A stretch of DNA of 64,000 bases. Origin: Gemmatimonas sp. (lineage in GTDB: Bacteria > Gemmatimonadota > Gemmatimonadetes > Gemmatimonadales > Gemmatimonadaceae). The stretch spans positions 1 through 64,000 of the forward strand of contig JANYJW010000013.1 of NCBI GenBank assembly GCA_025361705.1. The letters are read 5' to 3'. A program made the position numbers and the translations under genes. The stretch's first letter is position 1. Every line of letters begins with the position of its first letter. A model generated the notes under the pieces. The model did no database searches, was not told the origin of the DNA, and saw only the letters and a list, made by a program, of their open reading frames with translations. Below are positions 35,715 to 44,766 of this stretch, piece after piece.

Positions 35715-36416
35715 GTGTTCAACAACCTGCTTGAGTCGAAGGCGCAAAAACAGACGTTCTTCAGCGGGGGCTTCTTCAGCGGCGTGATGCACGTGCTGCT
35801 GATCTGGGGCGCGGTCGTTGCGACCGCGAATGCCGGCCAGAAGCTGCGTGAGGCGAAGGATGAGAAGGTCGACTTCGTCGAAGTGAAGAAGGACAAGCCG
35901 AAGGAAGCACCCAAGGACCAGCCGAAGGACGTGCAGGTGGCGCCCGTCGTGAAGGGATTCCAGGTGCTGACGGCGCCCATCAACATTCCCGATGTCATCC
36001 CCGAGATCGACTTGTCACGGTCGGTCACCAACGAGGCGGACTTTTCGGGCAAGGGCGTGCAGGGCGGAATCGGGAATGGCCAGAAGGGCGGCATCGTGCC
36101 CACCGACCAGTCGCAGACGTATTTCGAGTTCCAGGTGGAGAAGCCGGTCGTCGGGGCGCCAGGCTCCGCGTCGCCGCGCTATCCGGAAATCCTGAAGTCG
36201 GCCGGCGTCGAGGGCGAGGTGCTCGCCCAGTTCGTCGTCGACACCACGGGGCGTGCCGAAAACGGATCGTTCAAGGTGCTCAAGACCTCGCACGAGCTGT
36301 TCGCCCTGGCCGTCAAGAATGCCCTCCCCGGGATGCGGTTCCTCCCGGCCGAGGTCGGCGGCAAGAAGGTGAAGCAGCTCGTCCAGCAGCCGTTTGTCTT
36401 TGCCATCCAGAAGTAG
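35715..36416 (+). CDS. TonB-family energy transducer
   Basis: A 233-residue protein: short cytoplasmic N-terminus, one helix (VMHVLLIWGAVVATA, about 23-38), a charged Lys/Glu/Pro linker (KKDKPKEAPKDQPKD), and a C-terminal TonB domain (PRYPEILKSAGVEGEVLAQFV, MRFLPAEVGGKKV). It would transmit proton-motive force from ExbB/ExbD to outer-membrane receptors. The GTG at 35715, preceded by GGGGTG, gives the normal N-terminus; an upstream GTG at 35685 is less likely. First gene of the operon. Confidence 0.92.
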   Translation: MFNNLLESKAQKQTFFSGGFFSGVMHVLLIWGAVVATANAGQKLREAKDEKVDFVEVKKDKPKEAPKDQPKDVQVAPVVKGFQVLTAPINIPDVIPEIDLSRSVTNEADFSGKGVQGGIGNGQKGGIVPTDQSQTYFEFQVEKPVVGAPGSASPRYPEILKSAGVEGEVLAQFVVDTTGRAENGSFKVLKTSHELFALAVKNALPGMRFLPAEVGGKKVKQLVQQPFVFAIQK

Positions 36417-36452
36417 TCTGTCACCACCTCTGAATCGCGGGAGTTTTTCTTT

Positions 36453-37184
36453 ATGTCGCTGATCGAACTCTGGCAGTCGATGGGCATGTTCGCCAAGGGT
36501 ATCGTCTACACCCTCATGATCATGTCGGTGTGGTCGCTGTCCATCATGGTCCAGAAGTGGTGGTACCTGCGCAGCGCGCAGGCGCAGACCCGGAAGTTTG
36601 CGCCTGAGTTCTCGCAGTTCCTCGAAGAGGACAACCTCAACGAGGCCATCAAGCTGGCCGAGAGCTACAAGAAGTCGCACGTGGCCAAGGTGCTGGGCGG
36701 CGCGCTGGACGAAATCAAGCCGCTCATTCAGGACGGCTCGGTGACGGTGTCGGACATCAACTCGGCGGAGCGCGCGGTGGAGCGCGAGATGCTGATGCAG
36801 ATCGTGCTGATGAAGCGCGGCCTGGCCCTGCTGGCCACGACGGGCGCCACGGCGCCGTTCGTCGGACTGCTCGGCACGACGATGGGCGTGGTGAACGCGT
36901 TCCAGGGCATGGCAGCGGGCGGCGGCGGCGGTATCAGCTCGATCGCGGCCGGCATCTCGGAAGCCCTGATCACGACGGCGTTCGGCCTGCTCGTGGCCAT
37001 CCCGGCGGTGTGGGCGTTCAACTTCTTCGCGACGAAGATCGACAACATCACGGCCGAGATGACGTATTCGTCGAAGGAAATGATCGACTATCTCATCAAG
37101 GGCGTCTCGGGCGAGTTCGGCCGGTCGCGCTTCACGCGTGAGTTCAACACGGCTGCACAGAACGCCGGCAAGTCCCCGGTCTGA
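36453..37184 (+). CDS. exbB: ExbB/TolQ-family proton-channel protein
   Basis: A 243-residue MotA/TolQ/ExbB protein with three helices. The family core ATTGATAPFVGLLGTTMGVV (about 128-147) and EALITTAFGLLVAIPAVWAFN (about 170-190) are present, with a Gly-rich loop (AAGGGGGIS) between. It forms the proton channel with ExbD to energise TonB. A GGGAG Shine-Dalgarno precedes the ATG. Followed 33 bp later by the first exbD. Confidence 0.95.
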   Translation: MSLIELWQSMGMFAKGIVYTLMIMSVWSLSIMVQKWWYLRSAQAQTRKFAPEFSQFLEEDNLNEAIKLAESYKKSHVAKVLGGALDEIKPLIQDGSVTVSDINSAERAVEREMLMQIVLMKRGLALLATTGATAPFVGLLGTTMGVVNAFQGMAAGGGGGISSIAAGISEALITTAFGLLVAIPAVWAFNFFATKIDNITAEMTYSSKEMIDYLIKGVSGEFGRSRFTREFNTAAQNAGKSPV

Positions 37185-37217
37185 GCCTGACCATCCACAC
37201 TGCAATCGAGGACGGTC

Positions 37218-37694
37218 ATGTCGATCAGTATTAGTGGGGGCGGCGATGTAAAGGCCGAACCGAACGTCACGCCGATGATTGACGTGATGCTCGTGCTCCT
37301 CATCATCTTCATGCTGGTCATTCCGGCCATCAACGCGGGCTTCAACGCGGTCCCGCCGCTTGGCCAGAACCTGAAGCCGCATCCCGAAGAGGATACGGAT
37401 CAGGTGCTCGGCATCGACAGTGAAGGGCGGTATTACCTGAACAAGAAGCCGATCAAGAACGAGGATCTCGCGACGCTGCTCAAGGCGATCTACGACGAGC
37501 GCACCGAGGACAAGATTCTCTTCCTGAAGGCGCACAATCAGTTGAAGTACGAGAAGGTCATTGACGCGCTCGACATCGCCGCCAAGAATGGCGTGCGCGT
37601 GACGGGCATGATCACCGACCAGGTGCCGGGCTCGAAGTCGCTGGTCGAGTCGGATAACTTCTCGTCGATGAAGACGGGTGGAGGCAAGCCATGA
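37218..37694 (+). CDS. exbD: ExbD/TolR-family protein, first copy
   Basis: A 158-residue single-helix protein. The N-terminus (SGGGDVKAEPNVTPMIDVML) holds the conserved membrane aspartate (D in MIDVML, about residue 21) that carries protons. The periplasmic domain (about 45-158) follows. It differs from the second copy in the periplasmic part and is likely a heteromeric partner. Its stop overlaps the second exbD start by 4 bp. Confidence 0.94.
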   Translation: MSISISGGGDVKAEPNVTPMIDVMLVLLIIFMLVIPAINAGFNAVPPLGQNLKPHPEEDTDQVLGIDSEGRYYLNKKPIKNEDLATLLKAIYDERTEDKILFLKAHNQLKYEKVIDALDIAAKNGVRVTGMITDQVPGSKSLVESDNFSSMKTGGGKP

Positions 37695-38125
37695 GCATGT
37701 CAGTGGGTGGCGGCGGCGGACTCAATTCTGAGCCGAACCTGACGCCGATGATCGACGTGCTCCTCGTGCTGCTGGTCATCTTCATGATGATCATCCCCAT
37801 GAGCCGCAAGGCGCTGGATGCCCAGCTTCCCGATCCGAAGCCGGCGGACAAGGATGCCAAGCCGAATCCCGACCAGATTGTGCTCGAGGTGTTGCCTGGC
37901 GGTGTGTATGCCGTGAACAAGCAGCCCAAGACGAAGGCCGAGCTCTATCCGTTCCTCAAGGAACTGTATGATCCGCGGCCGGAGAAGATCATCTTCGTCA
38001 AGGGTGATCCGCAGGTCATCTATCAGGATGTCATCTTTGCGATGGACGCGGCGCGTGGCGCGGGCGTGAAGGTGATCGGTCTGCCGCCCAAGGCGGTACC
38101 TGAAGAGGCTGCGGCGAAGAAGTAG
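37691..38125 (+). CDS. exbD: ExbD/TolR-family protein, second copy
   Basis: A 144-residue paralogue of the preceding protein with the same N-terminal pattern (GGGLNSEPNLTPMIDVLLVL) and conserved aspartate. The periplasmic domain ends in a lysine-rich KKAA-like tail (EEAAAKK). Tandem exbD genes are common in Gemmatimonadota and Bacteroidota. Starts at ATGA overlap and is followed by a strong terminator at 38156-38187. Confidence 0.94.
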   Translation: MSMSVGGGGGLNSEPNLTPMIDVLLVLLVIFMMIIPMSRKALDAQLPDPKPADKDAKPNPDQIVLEVLPGGVYAVNKQPKTKAELYPFLKELYDPRPEKIIFVKGDPQVIYQDVIFAMDAARGAGVKVIGLPPKAVPEEAAAKK

Positions 38126-38155
38126 GCACCTTCGGGTCGCAACACGGGTATCAGT

Positions 38156-38187
38156 CGGCGGGCGAACCTTTCGGGGTTCGCCCGCCG
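38156..38187 (+). terminator. Perfect 13-bp terminator hairpin after exbD
   Basis: CGGCGGGCGAACC and GGTTCGCCCGCCG pair perfectly around TTTCGG; 31 bp after the exbD stop. Followed by TACTGAATTTC, a weak T-run. It probably ends the TonB-ExbB-ExbD-ExbD transcript, so the next gene has its own promoter or depends on read-through. Confidence 0.85.
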
Positions 38188-38308
38188 TACTGAATTTCGG
38201 CACCCGATGGGTGGCTGGTGTGCGCGGCACGTGCCGCCGGGTGCTCTTCGCCTTAGGTTGTACCTGACGGACTGCCGACGTCTGCCTCCCGCCCATGATC
38301 ACCACGCC

Positions 38309-39109
38309 GTGACCGCACCGCCTCCCGCCAAGCGTCCGCCACTCCGTCCGCCCGTCGGCCTTCCGGTCCGGGAGGAGGGGCGCGGGCGCGGCTTGCTGGC
38401 ATCGATCCTCCTGCACGCCATCATTCTGTTGCTGGTGGCGGGGCCCGTGTGGATGCACGACACGCTCGTGGCCGTGCAAGAAGGGGCAGGCGGACCCGGG
38501 CCTTCTGGCGGTGGCGGAGGCGGCGCGCGCGGCACGGGCGGCGTGTTGCAGGAGCGCGTGCGCTTTGTGCACGTGGCGCCGCCCGCGCCGGCGATGGTCG
38601 CCAAGCCGGAGGTGCCAGTCATCAAGCCTCCAGTGCCGACGCCACCGCAGCCCAAGCCGGAGCCGACTCCGGCCGCGCCAAAGGCACAGTCTGAGGTCAA
38701 GGACGCCAGTCTCGTGACGGGCACAGGCGGCGGCACCGGCAATGACGGCAGCGCGGGTTCCGGCCCGGGCTCGGGCGGTGGCGTGGGGTCGGGCGTCGGA
38801 ACTGGCCGAGGGAGCGGCGTTGGTGCGGGAACGGGCGGCGGCAATGCCAAGGTCTATCCGCCAACGGCCACCAACCTGGTGATCCTGCCGATCCCCGTGC
38901 CAAACAAGGTGAAGCCATACACGCTGGTCGCGTATTTCGACGTCGACGAGCGCGGCAACACGACGCTGCTGTCGTTCACGCCGTCAAAGGACTCCGGTTA
39001 CAACAAGAAGATCCGCGAGATGCTCCTGGAATTCCGGTTCCGGCCGGCGGTGCGTGCCGATGGCACCCCGGTGCGTGACACCGCCTTGATCACGGCCGAG
39101 GCGCGGTAG
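38309..39109 (+). CDS. Second TonB-like protein with glycine-rich linker
   Basis: A 266-residue membrane-anchored protein. A basic Pro-rich start, one helix (GLLASILLHAIILLLVAGPVW, read in part, about 28-48), a Gly-rich run (GPSGGGGGGARG), a Pro/Lys-rich linker (VPTPPQPKPEPTPAAP), a second Gly/Ser-rich stretch of about 40 residues and a C-terminal TonB-like domain (PYTLVAYFDVDERGN, LLEFRFRPAVRADG). The start is a GTG at 38309; upstream ORF start lacks family character. It is close to TonB but the glycine linker is unusual. Ends with a hairpin at 39109. Confidence 0.75.
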   Translation: MTAPPPAKRPPLRPPVGLPVREEGRGRGLLASILLHAIILLLVAGPVWMHDTLVAVQEGAGGPGPSGGGGGGARGTGGVLQERVRFVHVAPPAPAMVAKPEVPVIKPPVPTPPQPKPEPTPAAPKAQSEVKDASLVTGTGGGTGNDGSAGSGPGSGGGVGSGVGTGRGSGVGAGTGGGNAKVYPPTATNLVILPIPVPNKVKPYTLVAYFDVDERGNTTLLSFTPSKDSGYNKKIREMLLEFRFRPAVRADGTPVRDTALITAEAR

Positions 39110-39127
39110 CGCGCGGGAACCGCGCGC
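39109..39127 (+). terminator. GC hairpin after the second TonB-like gene
   Basis: GCGCGCGG and CCGCGCGC form a perfect 8-bp stem around GAA, starting at the last base of the stop codon. No U-tract. The remaining intergenic DNA to 39318 shows no gene; it would carry the promoter of the permease gene. Confidence 0.55.
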
Positions 39128-39318
39128 CGAATAACGTGCCGGCCCCCCTGTGCGTACTGCTCTGGTACGCCTGATAGCGGGCCCCTGATACGGTATCTGC
39201 CAGCACACATTAGAGAACGGCCGCGTTCCTCTGGCCCAACTCCATTTCCGCGCGTAGCTTACGCCGATTCTACCGGGTTTCTCGCGTTACGGCTTGTTCC
39301 CCCGTCACGAGGCACTGA

Positions 39319-40818
39319 ATGAGCGATCGCACCGCAGCCGCCGGCACCCACGCGCCGCCGGAGTTCGTGAAGGCCCTCACGCTCACGGACGCCACCATGC
39401 TTGTGGCGGGTTCGATGATCGGCTCCGGCATTTTCATTGTGTCGGCCGACATCAGCCGGACGCTTGGGTCGCCGGGATGGCTGCTGCTCGCGTGGATCCT
39501 CACGGGCGTCATCACGGTGCTGGGTGCGCTGGCCTTTGGCGAGTTGGCGGCGATGTACCCGCGCGCCGGAGGGATGTACACGTTCCTGCGCGAGTCGATG
39601 GGGCCGCTGATGGGCTTCCTGTACGGATGGACGCTCTTTGTCGTGATCCAGACGGGCACCATCGCGGCGGTTGCCGTGGGCTTTGGCAAATTCCTCGGCG
39701 TGCTCTTTCCCTCGGTGACTGCGGACCGCTGGATGTTTGCCGTCGATTTCACGTCGGGTTCGACCACCATCGCGTTTGGCCTGTCGTGGCAGCGCGTGGC
39801 GGCGCTGGTGTCCATCTGGGTGCTCACCTGGGTGAACCTGCGCGGCGTGAAGGAAGGGAAGTGGGTGCAGACCGTCCTGACCTTCATCAAGACGGCGTCG
39901 CTGGCGCTGCTGATCCTGCTGGCGCTCACCATCGGCCGCAACACGGACGCGATTGCCGCCAACTTCGGCGCGGGCAAGCTCTTTGAGGGCACGCCGGACT
40001 TTGGCGCGCTCTTCGTGGTGACCTTCGGCTCGGCGCTCGTCGGGTCGCTCTTCTCCGCCGACTCGTGGCACAGTCCGACCTTTGCCGCCGCCGAAGTGCA
40101 GAACCCGGCGCGCAACCTGCCGCGCGCGCTGCTCATTGGCACGGTGCTTGTGACGCTGCTGTACGTGCTGGCCAACGTCTCGTACCTCGTGGTGCTGCCG
40201 ATCCACGGCGTGGCGGATGGGGCGACGGTCATGGCGCGCGGCATCGACCACGCGACGCAGGACCGCGTGGCGACGGCGGTGATGGAGAGCATCTTCGGGG
40301 CGAACGGCGGCCTGATCATGGCCGTGGCGATCCTCATCTCGACCTTTGGCTGCAACAACGGGCTCATCCTGTCGGGCGCCCGCGTGTACTACGCAATGGC
40401 GCGCGACGGGTTGTTCTTCAAGCGCGCCGGCGTGCTGAGCGGGCGCGGGGTGCCGGCATACGCGCTGGTGGTGCAATCAGTGTGGACCAGCCTGCTCTGC
40501 CTCACGGGCACGTACAACCAACTGCTCGACTATGTGATTTTCGCGGCGCTGATCTTCTACGCACTCACCACGGTGGGGCTCTTCCTGCTGCGCTGGCAGC
40601 GGCCCGATGAACCCCGTCCGTACAGGGCCATCGGGTATCCGGTGCTGCCCGCGCTATACATCCTGGCCGCGGCCGGCGTGGCGGTGACACTGCTCGTCGC
40701 CGACAAGACGCGCGTGCAGGCGCTCTCCGGCCTGGTGATCGTGCTGCTCGGCGTACCGGTGTACTTGCTGTGGCGGCGCGTCGCGACGGCGCCCGCGGCG
40801 CCGGTGGCGGGCGCCTGA
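39319..40818 (+). CDS. Amino-acid permease, APC superfamily (LAT/SteT-like)
   Basis: A 499-residue transporter with about 12 helices. The helix-1 motif GSMIGSGIFIV, FGELAAMYPRAGGMYTFLRE in helix 3 and FSADSWHSPTFAAAEVQNP mark an APC-family carrier of the LAT/SteT kind, which usually exchange or import neutral amino acids. The substrate is not determinable. Its stop overlaps the ATG of the next permease by one base, so the two are co-translated. Confidence 0.9.
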   Translation: MSDRTAAAGTHAPPEFVKALTLTDATMLVAGSMIGSGIFIVSADISRTLGSPGWLLLAWILTGVITVLGALAFGELAAMYPRAGGMYTFLRESMGPLMGFLYGWTLFVVIQTGTIAAVAVGFGKFLGVLFPSVTADRWMFAVDFTSGSTTIAFGLSWQRVAALVSIWVLTWVNLRGVKEGKWVQTVLTFIKTASLALLILLALTIGRNTDAIAANFGAGKLFEGTPDFGALFVVTFGSALVGSLFSADSWHSPTFAAAEVQNPARNLPRALLIGTVLVTLLYVLANVSYLVVLPIHGVADGATVMARGIDHATQDRVATAVMESIFGANGGLIMAVAILISTFGCNNGLILSGARVYYAMARDGLFFKRAGVLSGRGVPAYALVVQSVWTSLLCLTGTYNQLLDYVIFAALIFYALTTVGLFLLRWQRPDEPRPYRAIGYPVLPALYILAAAGVAVTLLVADKTRVQALSGLVIVLLGVPVYLLWRRVATAPAAPVAGA

Positions 40819-42308
40819 TGCGACTGTTTGCCCGCAAGCCGATCTCGGCGTTGCTGCACGAGGGAGAAGGAGAGGGGCCACAACTCCGGCGCGAATTGGG
40901 CACCACCGATCTCGTGATGCTCTCGATCGGTGCCGTGATCGGCGCCGGCATCTTCAGCTCCATCGGCACGGCAGCGGCGGGCCAGCTCGCGGCGGACGGC
41001 GTGACGGTGATCCGCTACGGCGCGGGGCCGGCATTGGTGGTGAGCTTTGTGCTGCTGGGCGCGGTATGTGCGCTCGCTGCGCTGTGCTACGCCGAGCTGG
41101 CGTCGATGATTCCGCAGGCGGGCAGCGCCTACGCCTACTCGTATGCGACGCTGGGCGAGCTGGTGGCGTGGATCATCGGCTGGGACCTGATCCTCGAGTA
41201 CGCGGTGGGCAACGTGGCAGTGGCCATCAGCTGGAGCGGCTACTTTGTCTCGCTGCTCAGCGGCGTGGGCATCGAGTTTCCCGGCTGGCTGGTGCACGGC
41301 TATCGCGAGGTGATGCTGGCGGCACCGGACTCGCCACTCAAGGCGCTGGTGCAGACGGCGCCGCACATCGTGGGCATGCCGGTGCTGCTGAACCTGCCCG
41401 CCTTCGGCATCGTGGCGGCCATCACGTGGCTGCTCGTGATCGGCGTGAAGGAAAGCACGCGCGTGAACAACGTGATGGTGGGCATCAAGCTGTTGGTGCT
41501 GGCGGTGTTCGTGATCATCGGCACACAGCACATCAACCCGGCCAACTACCACCCGTTTGCGCCCAACGGGTTCCGCGGCATCCATCAGGGTGCGGCAATC
41601 GTCTTCTTCGCGTACATCGGGTTCGACGCCATCTCGACGGCCGCCGAAGAAGTGAAGGATCCCCAGCGGACCATGCCGCGCGGCATCCTGATTGGTTTGG
41701 CGATCTGCACGGTCATCTACATCGTCGTCGGCGCGGTGGCCACGGGGCTGGTGCCGTACCAGCAGTTGCTGGCCAACGACCCGCTGGCGGCGGCGTTCAA
41801 CCAGGCCGGCCTGCAGCGGTTCACGTGGTTCATCTCGCTGGGCGCGGTGGTGTCGATGAGCGCGGTGCTGCTCGTCTTCCAATACGGGCAGCCGCGCATC
41901 TTCTACGCCATGGCGCGCGACGGCCTGCTGCCCGGCTGGGCGGCAAAAATCCACCCCAAGTACCGCACGCCGCACATTACCACCATCCTCACGGGGCTGT
42001 TCGTCGCCACGTGGGCGCTGGTGGGCGACGCCGGCGAGACGTACGACCTCACGAACATCGGGACGCTGTTCGCGTTTGCCATCGTCTGCATCGGCGTGCT
42101 CGTGCTCCGGCATGTCGATCCCGACCGGGAGCGCCCCTTTCGGGTGCCGTTCGCGTGGGGCGTCTGCCTGCTGGGCGCGGCGGCGTGCGTCTTCGTGATG
42201 AAGGGACTGCCCATTGAAGCGTGGGTGCGGTTCGGTGTCTGGCTCGTGATTGGGCTGGCGTTGTATTTCGTGTACGGATTCAAGCACAGCAGGCTCAATA
42301 GACGGTAG
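40818..42308 (+). CDS. Amino-acid permease, APC superfamily (CAT/YfnA-like)
   Basis: A 496-residue transporter with about 12-14 helices. N-terminal cytoplasmic segment (LFARKPISALLHEGEG), helix-1 motif SIGAVIGAGIFSSIGTAA, and FFAYIGFDAISTAAEEVKDP are typical of cationic-amino-acid-transporter-like APC proteins. Coupled to the preceding permease. Followed by GGGAGACG repeats. Substrate unknown. Confidence 0.91.
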   Translation: MRLFARKPISALLHEGEGEGPQLRRELGTTDLVMLSIGAVIGAGIFSSIGTAAAGQLAADGVTVIRYGAGPALVVSFVLLGAVCALAALCYAELASMIPQAGSAYAYSYATLGELVAWIIGWDLILEYAVGNVAVAISWSGYFVSLLSGVGIEFPGWLVHGYREVMLAAPDSPLKALVQTAPHIVGMPVLLNLPAFGIVAAITWLLVIGVKESTRVNNVMVGIKLLVLAVFVIIGTQHINPANYHPFAPNGFRGIHQGAAIVFFAYIGFDAISTAAEEVKDPQRTMPRGILIGLAICTVIYIVVGAVATGLVPYQQLLANDPLAAAFNQAGLQRFTWFISLGAVVSMSAVLLVFQYGQPRIFYAMARDGLLPGWAAKIHPKYRTPHITTILTGLFVATWALVGDAGETYDLTNIGTLFAFAIVCIGVLVLRHVDPDRERPFRVPFAWGVCLLGAAACVFVMKGLPIEAWVRFGVWLVIGLALYFVYGFKHSRLNRR

Positions 42309-42412
42309 ACGGGGGACGGGAGACGAGAGAGTACTGCCAGGTCCTTGCGCTGCGTTCCACAGTCACTCCCGTCTCCCGTCGCTCGTCTGTTCTTCTCGTC
42401 CCCCGTCATCAG
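42303..42412. repeat. GGGAGACG-type simple repeat in inverted arrangement
   Basis: Purine-rich GACGGGGGACGGGAGACGAGA (in part, 42308-42327) is answered by pyrimidine-rich CTCCCGTCTCCCGTC (42366-42381) and CTCGTCCCCCGTC (42396-42411). The halves can pair as an imperfect hairpin after the permease stop, resembling in layout the heptamer array at 30771. A single related stretch (ACGGGAGACGGATG) also sits at 2624-2640. Confidence 0.6.
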
Positions 42413-42433
42413 TTCACGCAGGCCGAGGATTGT

Positions 42434-43678
42434 ATGAAGAAACTCAGTTCTACCCAGTGGATCGCCATCGCGATGGTCACCGGCATTCTGATCGGCTATT
42501 TCTTTCCGGCCGCCGAGAACCCGAACCTGTTGATTGCGGCGAAGGCGACGAGCGCCGTGTTCCTCCGGATGATCAAGTCGCTCATCGTGCCGCTGCTCTT
42601 CTCGACGCTGGTGGTTGGCATCGCGGGGCACGGCGACGACATGAAGAAAGTGGGGCGGCTGGCGTTCCGTTCGATCGTCTATTTTGAAGTCGTCACGACC
42701 CTCGCGCTCTTCCTGGGCCTCGGCGCCGTGAACCTCATCCGCCCTGGCGACGGCATCGACCTGAGCGTGGCGACGGCCGACAAGGCGAACGAACTGGCCC
42801 AGACGAAGATCACGTTCGGCGGAGTCATTGAGCACATGGTGCCGCAGAGCTTCTTCGAGGCGGCGACGCACAACGAAGTGCTGCAGATCGTCTTCTTCGC
42901 CATCCTCTTCTCGGTGGGCCTCTCGCGCGTGCAGGGGAAGCCCAAGCAGTTCATGCTCGACTTCTGCGGGTCGCTGAGCGAGGTGATGTTCAAGTTCACG
43001 GGCATCGTGATGGCCTTTGCGCCGTTCGGCATCGGGGCGGCCATTGCCGTGACGGTGGGGACGAGCGGCCTTGGCGTGCTGAAGAGCCTTGGCATGCTGG
43101 TGCTGACGCTGTACGGCACGCTGGCCGTGTTCATCGTGGCGGTGCTGATTCCCATCGCATTGCTGGCCCGCATTCCGATTCGCCGGTTCTGGAGCTTCAT
43201 CAAGGAACCGTGGCTCATTGCGTTCTCCACGGCCTCGTCGGAAGCGGCGCTGCCGCGCGCCTTCGAGCAGCTCGAGAAGTTCGGACTGCCCAAGCGCATC
43301 ATCGCCTTCGTGCTACCCACGGGGTACTCGTTCAACCTGGACGGGTCGACGCTGTACCTGGCCATCGCGGCAGTGTTTGCGGCGCAGGCGGGGCGTGTCG
43401 AGATGACGTTCGGCCAGCAACTGCTCATGATGCTGACCCTGATGCTGACGTCCAAGGGCGTGGCGGCCGTCCCGCGTGCGTCGCTGGTGATCCTGTCTGG
43501 CGCGCTGGCGATGTTCGGGCTGCCGCTCGAGGCCGTGGCCGTGATCCTTGGCGTCGACGCCATCATGGACATGGCACGCACGTCGATCAACCTCGTGGGC
43601 AACTGCCTGGCCACGGCCGTGATGGCCCGGTGGGAGGGAGAGTTCCCGGACGAGACGCCGGTTGACGTGGCGGCGTGA
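42434..43678 (+). CDS. Dicarboxylate/amino-acid:cation symporter (DAACS, GltP-like)
   Basis: A 414-residue symporter of the glutamate/aspartate family. Hairpin 1 ASSEAALPRAFE, helix-7 NLDGSTLYLA (the NMDGT equivalent), and helix-8 ARTSINLVGNCLATAV, which carries the substrate-contacting Arg/Asn, are clear. It imports glutamate, aspartate or C4-dicarboxylates with Na+ or H+. Normal length. Followed by a hairpin at 43688. Confidence 0.94.
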   Translation: MKKLSSTQWIAIAMVTGILIGYFFPAAENPNLLIAAKATSAVFLRMIKSLIVPLLFSTLVVGIAGHGDDMKKVGRLAFRSIVYFEVVTTLALFLGLGAVNLIRPGDGIDLSVATADKANELAQTKITFGGVIEHMVPQSFFEAATHNEVLQIVFFAILFSVGLSRVQGKPKQFMLDFCGSLSEVMFKFTGIVMAFAPFGIGAAIAVTVGTSGLGVLKSLGMLVLTLYGTLAVFIVAVLIPIALLARIPIRRFWSFIKEPWLIAFSTASSEAALPRAFEQLEKFGLPKRIIAFVLPTGYSFNLDGSTLYLAIAAVFAAQAGRVEMTFGQQLLMMLTLMLTSKGVAAVPRASLVILSGALAMFGLPLEAVAVILGVDAIMDMARTSINLVGNCLATAVMARWEGEFPDETPVDVAA

Positions 43679-43687
43679 CGCGGCAGC

Positions 43688-43711
43688 GGTGCGCGCCTGA
43701 CGGCGCGCACC
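43688..43711 (+). terminator. Perfect 10-bp hairpin after the symporter gene
   Basis: GGTGCGCGCC and GGCGCGCACC around loop TGAC, 9 bp after the stop. No T-run, but position fits a terminator. Confidence 0.6.
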
Positions 43712-43734
43712 ACCCGCCGGTAGCTTCCGATCTC

Positions 43735-44766
43735 GTGCCACTCGACTCCGCCTCCGACTCTCCGCACGCCGACCGGCTGCTCGTCGTCATCGGTGCGGTG
43801 AGCGGTGCGTGCGTGGCGCTCGCGCGGCTTGCGTCCGCCAGCGGTGCGACGGGGACGTCGTGGCTCATGGTGCTCCTGCAGGCGGCCGTGGCCGCGCAGG
43901 GTGGCGCCGCGGTGTTGTGGGTCGTGCGCGGCGGGCTGCGCTGGCTCGTGGGGTGGGGCACGGCATCGCACGCCGTGCGCGCGGCGTACACTCGCACCGA
44001 CACGCCAACGTACACGGTCTTCCTGCTCACGCTGGCGACTGCCGCGGGTGTGCAACTCGTGGCGCCGGCGGTGTGGACGCTGCTGGGGCTCTTTGTCGCG
44101 GCGCAGGCGTGGGTGGTGCGCCGAGCTCTCCCCGCGCGGTCGCGCGCTGCCGGAACGGTGCGGGCCGGCGCGGTGATGGCGCTGTGCGCGGTGTCCGGGT
44201 GCGCCGCGCTCATGTACCAGGGGATCTGGCAGCGCGCGCTGGCGCGGTACGTAGGGGTCGAACAGGGACCGGCGACGGCGTTCGCGCTGATCCTGCTGGT
44301 CGCCGTGAGCGTGGGCGTGGTGGCGGGCGGCCGTCTCGCGCGCGCGGCTTCGTCGCGGTTGCCGATGGTGCTTGCTGTCCTCGAAGGCGGCGTCGCGGCG
44401 TTCGGTGCATGCAGCCTGCCGCTGATAGGTCGTGTGGGGGCCGCCGCCGATGGATCGCTGGCCGTGACCGTCGCCGTCATCAGTGCCGTGCTTGCACTGC
44501 CGGCATTCTTGATGGGCGCCACGCTTCCGGTGCTGGTGCAGTGGCTGGCGCCGTCGGAGCGGGGCACGGTGCGCGCCGTGTCGCGCGTGTTCGGCGCGAG
44601 CGCGCTGGGCGCGGCTGCGGCGTGCTTCGTGTCCGTCGACCTGCTCTTTGCCTTCACGGGATTGCGCGGCGCGACGTGGGTTGCGGTGTCCGCGAATCTG
44701 GCCGTGGCCATTGCGGCGCTGTGGATCGGCGCGCGACGTGCGTCACTGGAGGCGCTCCGTGTCTGA
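43735..44766 (+). CDS. Membrane protein, N-terminal half of an MFS/spermidine-synthase-like fusion
   Basis: A 343-residue polytopic protein with about nine helices. The region from about 150 (CAVSGCAALMYQGIWQRALA) to 343 matches the first half of the membrane segment in fused MFS/spermidine-synthase-like proteins (LPAFLMGATLPVLVQWLAPSE in part, VFGASALGAAAACFVSVDL). The first about 145 residues add four extra helices. GTG start at 43735. Its stop lies 6 bp inside the next gene, which supplies the second membrane half and methyltransferase fold. Function unknown. Confidence 0.72.
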   Translation: MPLDSASDSPHADRLLVVIGAVSGACVALARLASASGATGTSWLMVLLQAAVAAQGGAAVLWVVRGGLRWLVGWGTASHAVRAAYTRTDTPTYTVFLLTLATAAGVQLVAPAVWTLLGLFVAAQAWVVRRALPARSRAAGTVRAGAVMALCAVSGCAALMYQGIWQRALARYVGVEQGPATAFALILLVAVSVGVVAGGRLARAASSRLPMVLAVLEGGVAAFGACSLPLIGRVGAAADGSLAVTVAVISAVLALPAFLMGATLPVLVQWLAPSERGTVRAVSRVFGASALGAAAACFVSVDLLFAFTGLRGATWVAVSANLAVAIAALWIGARRASLEALRV

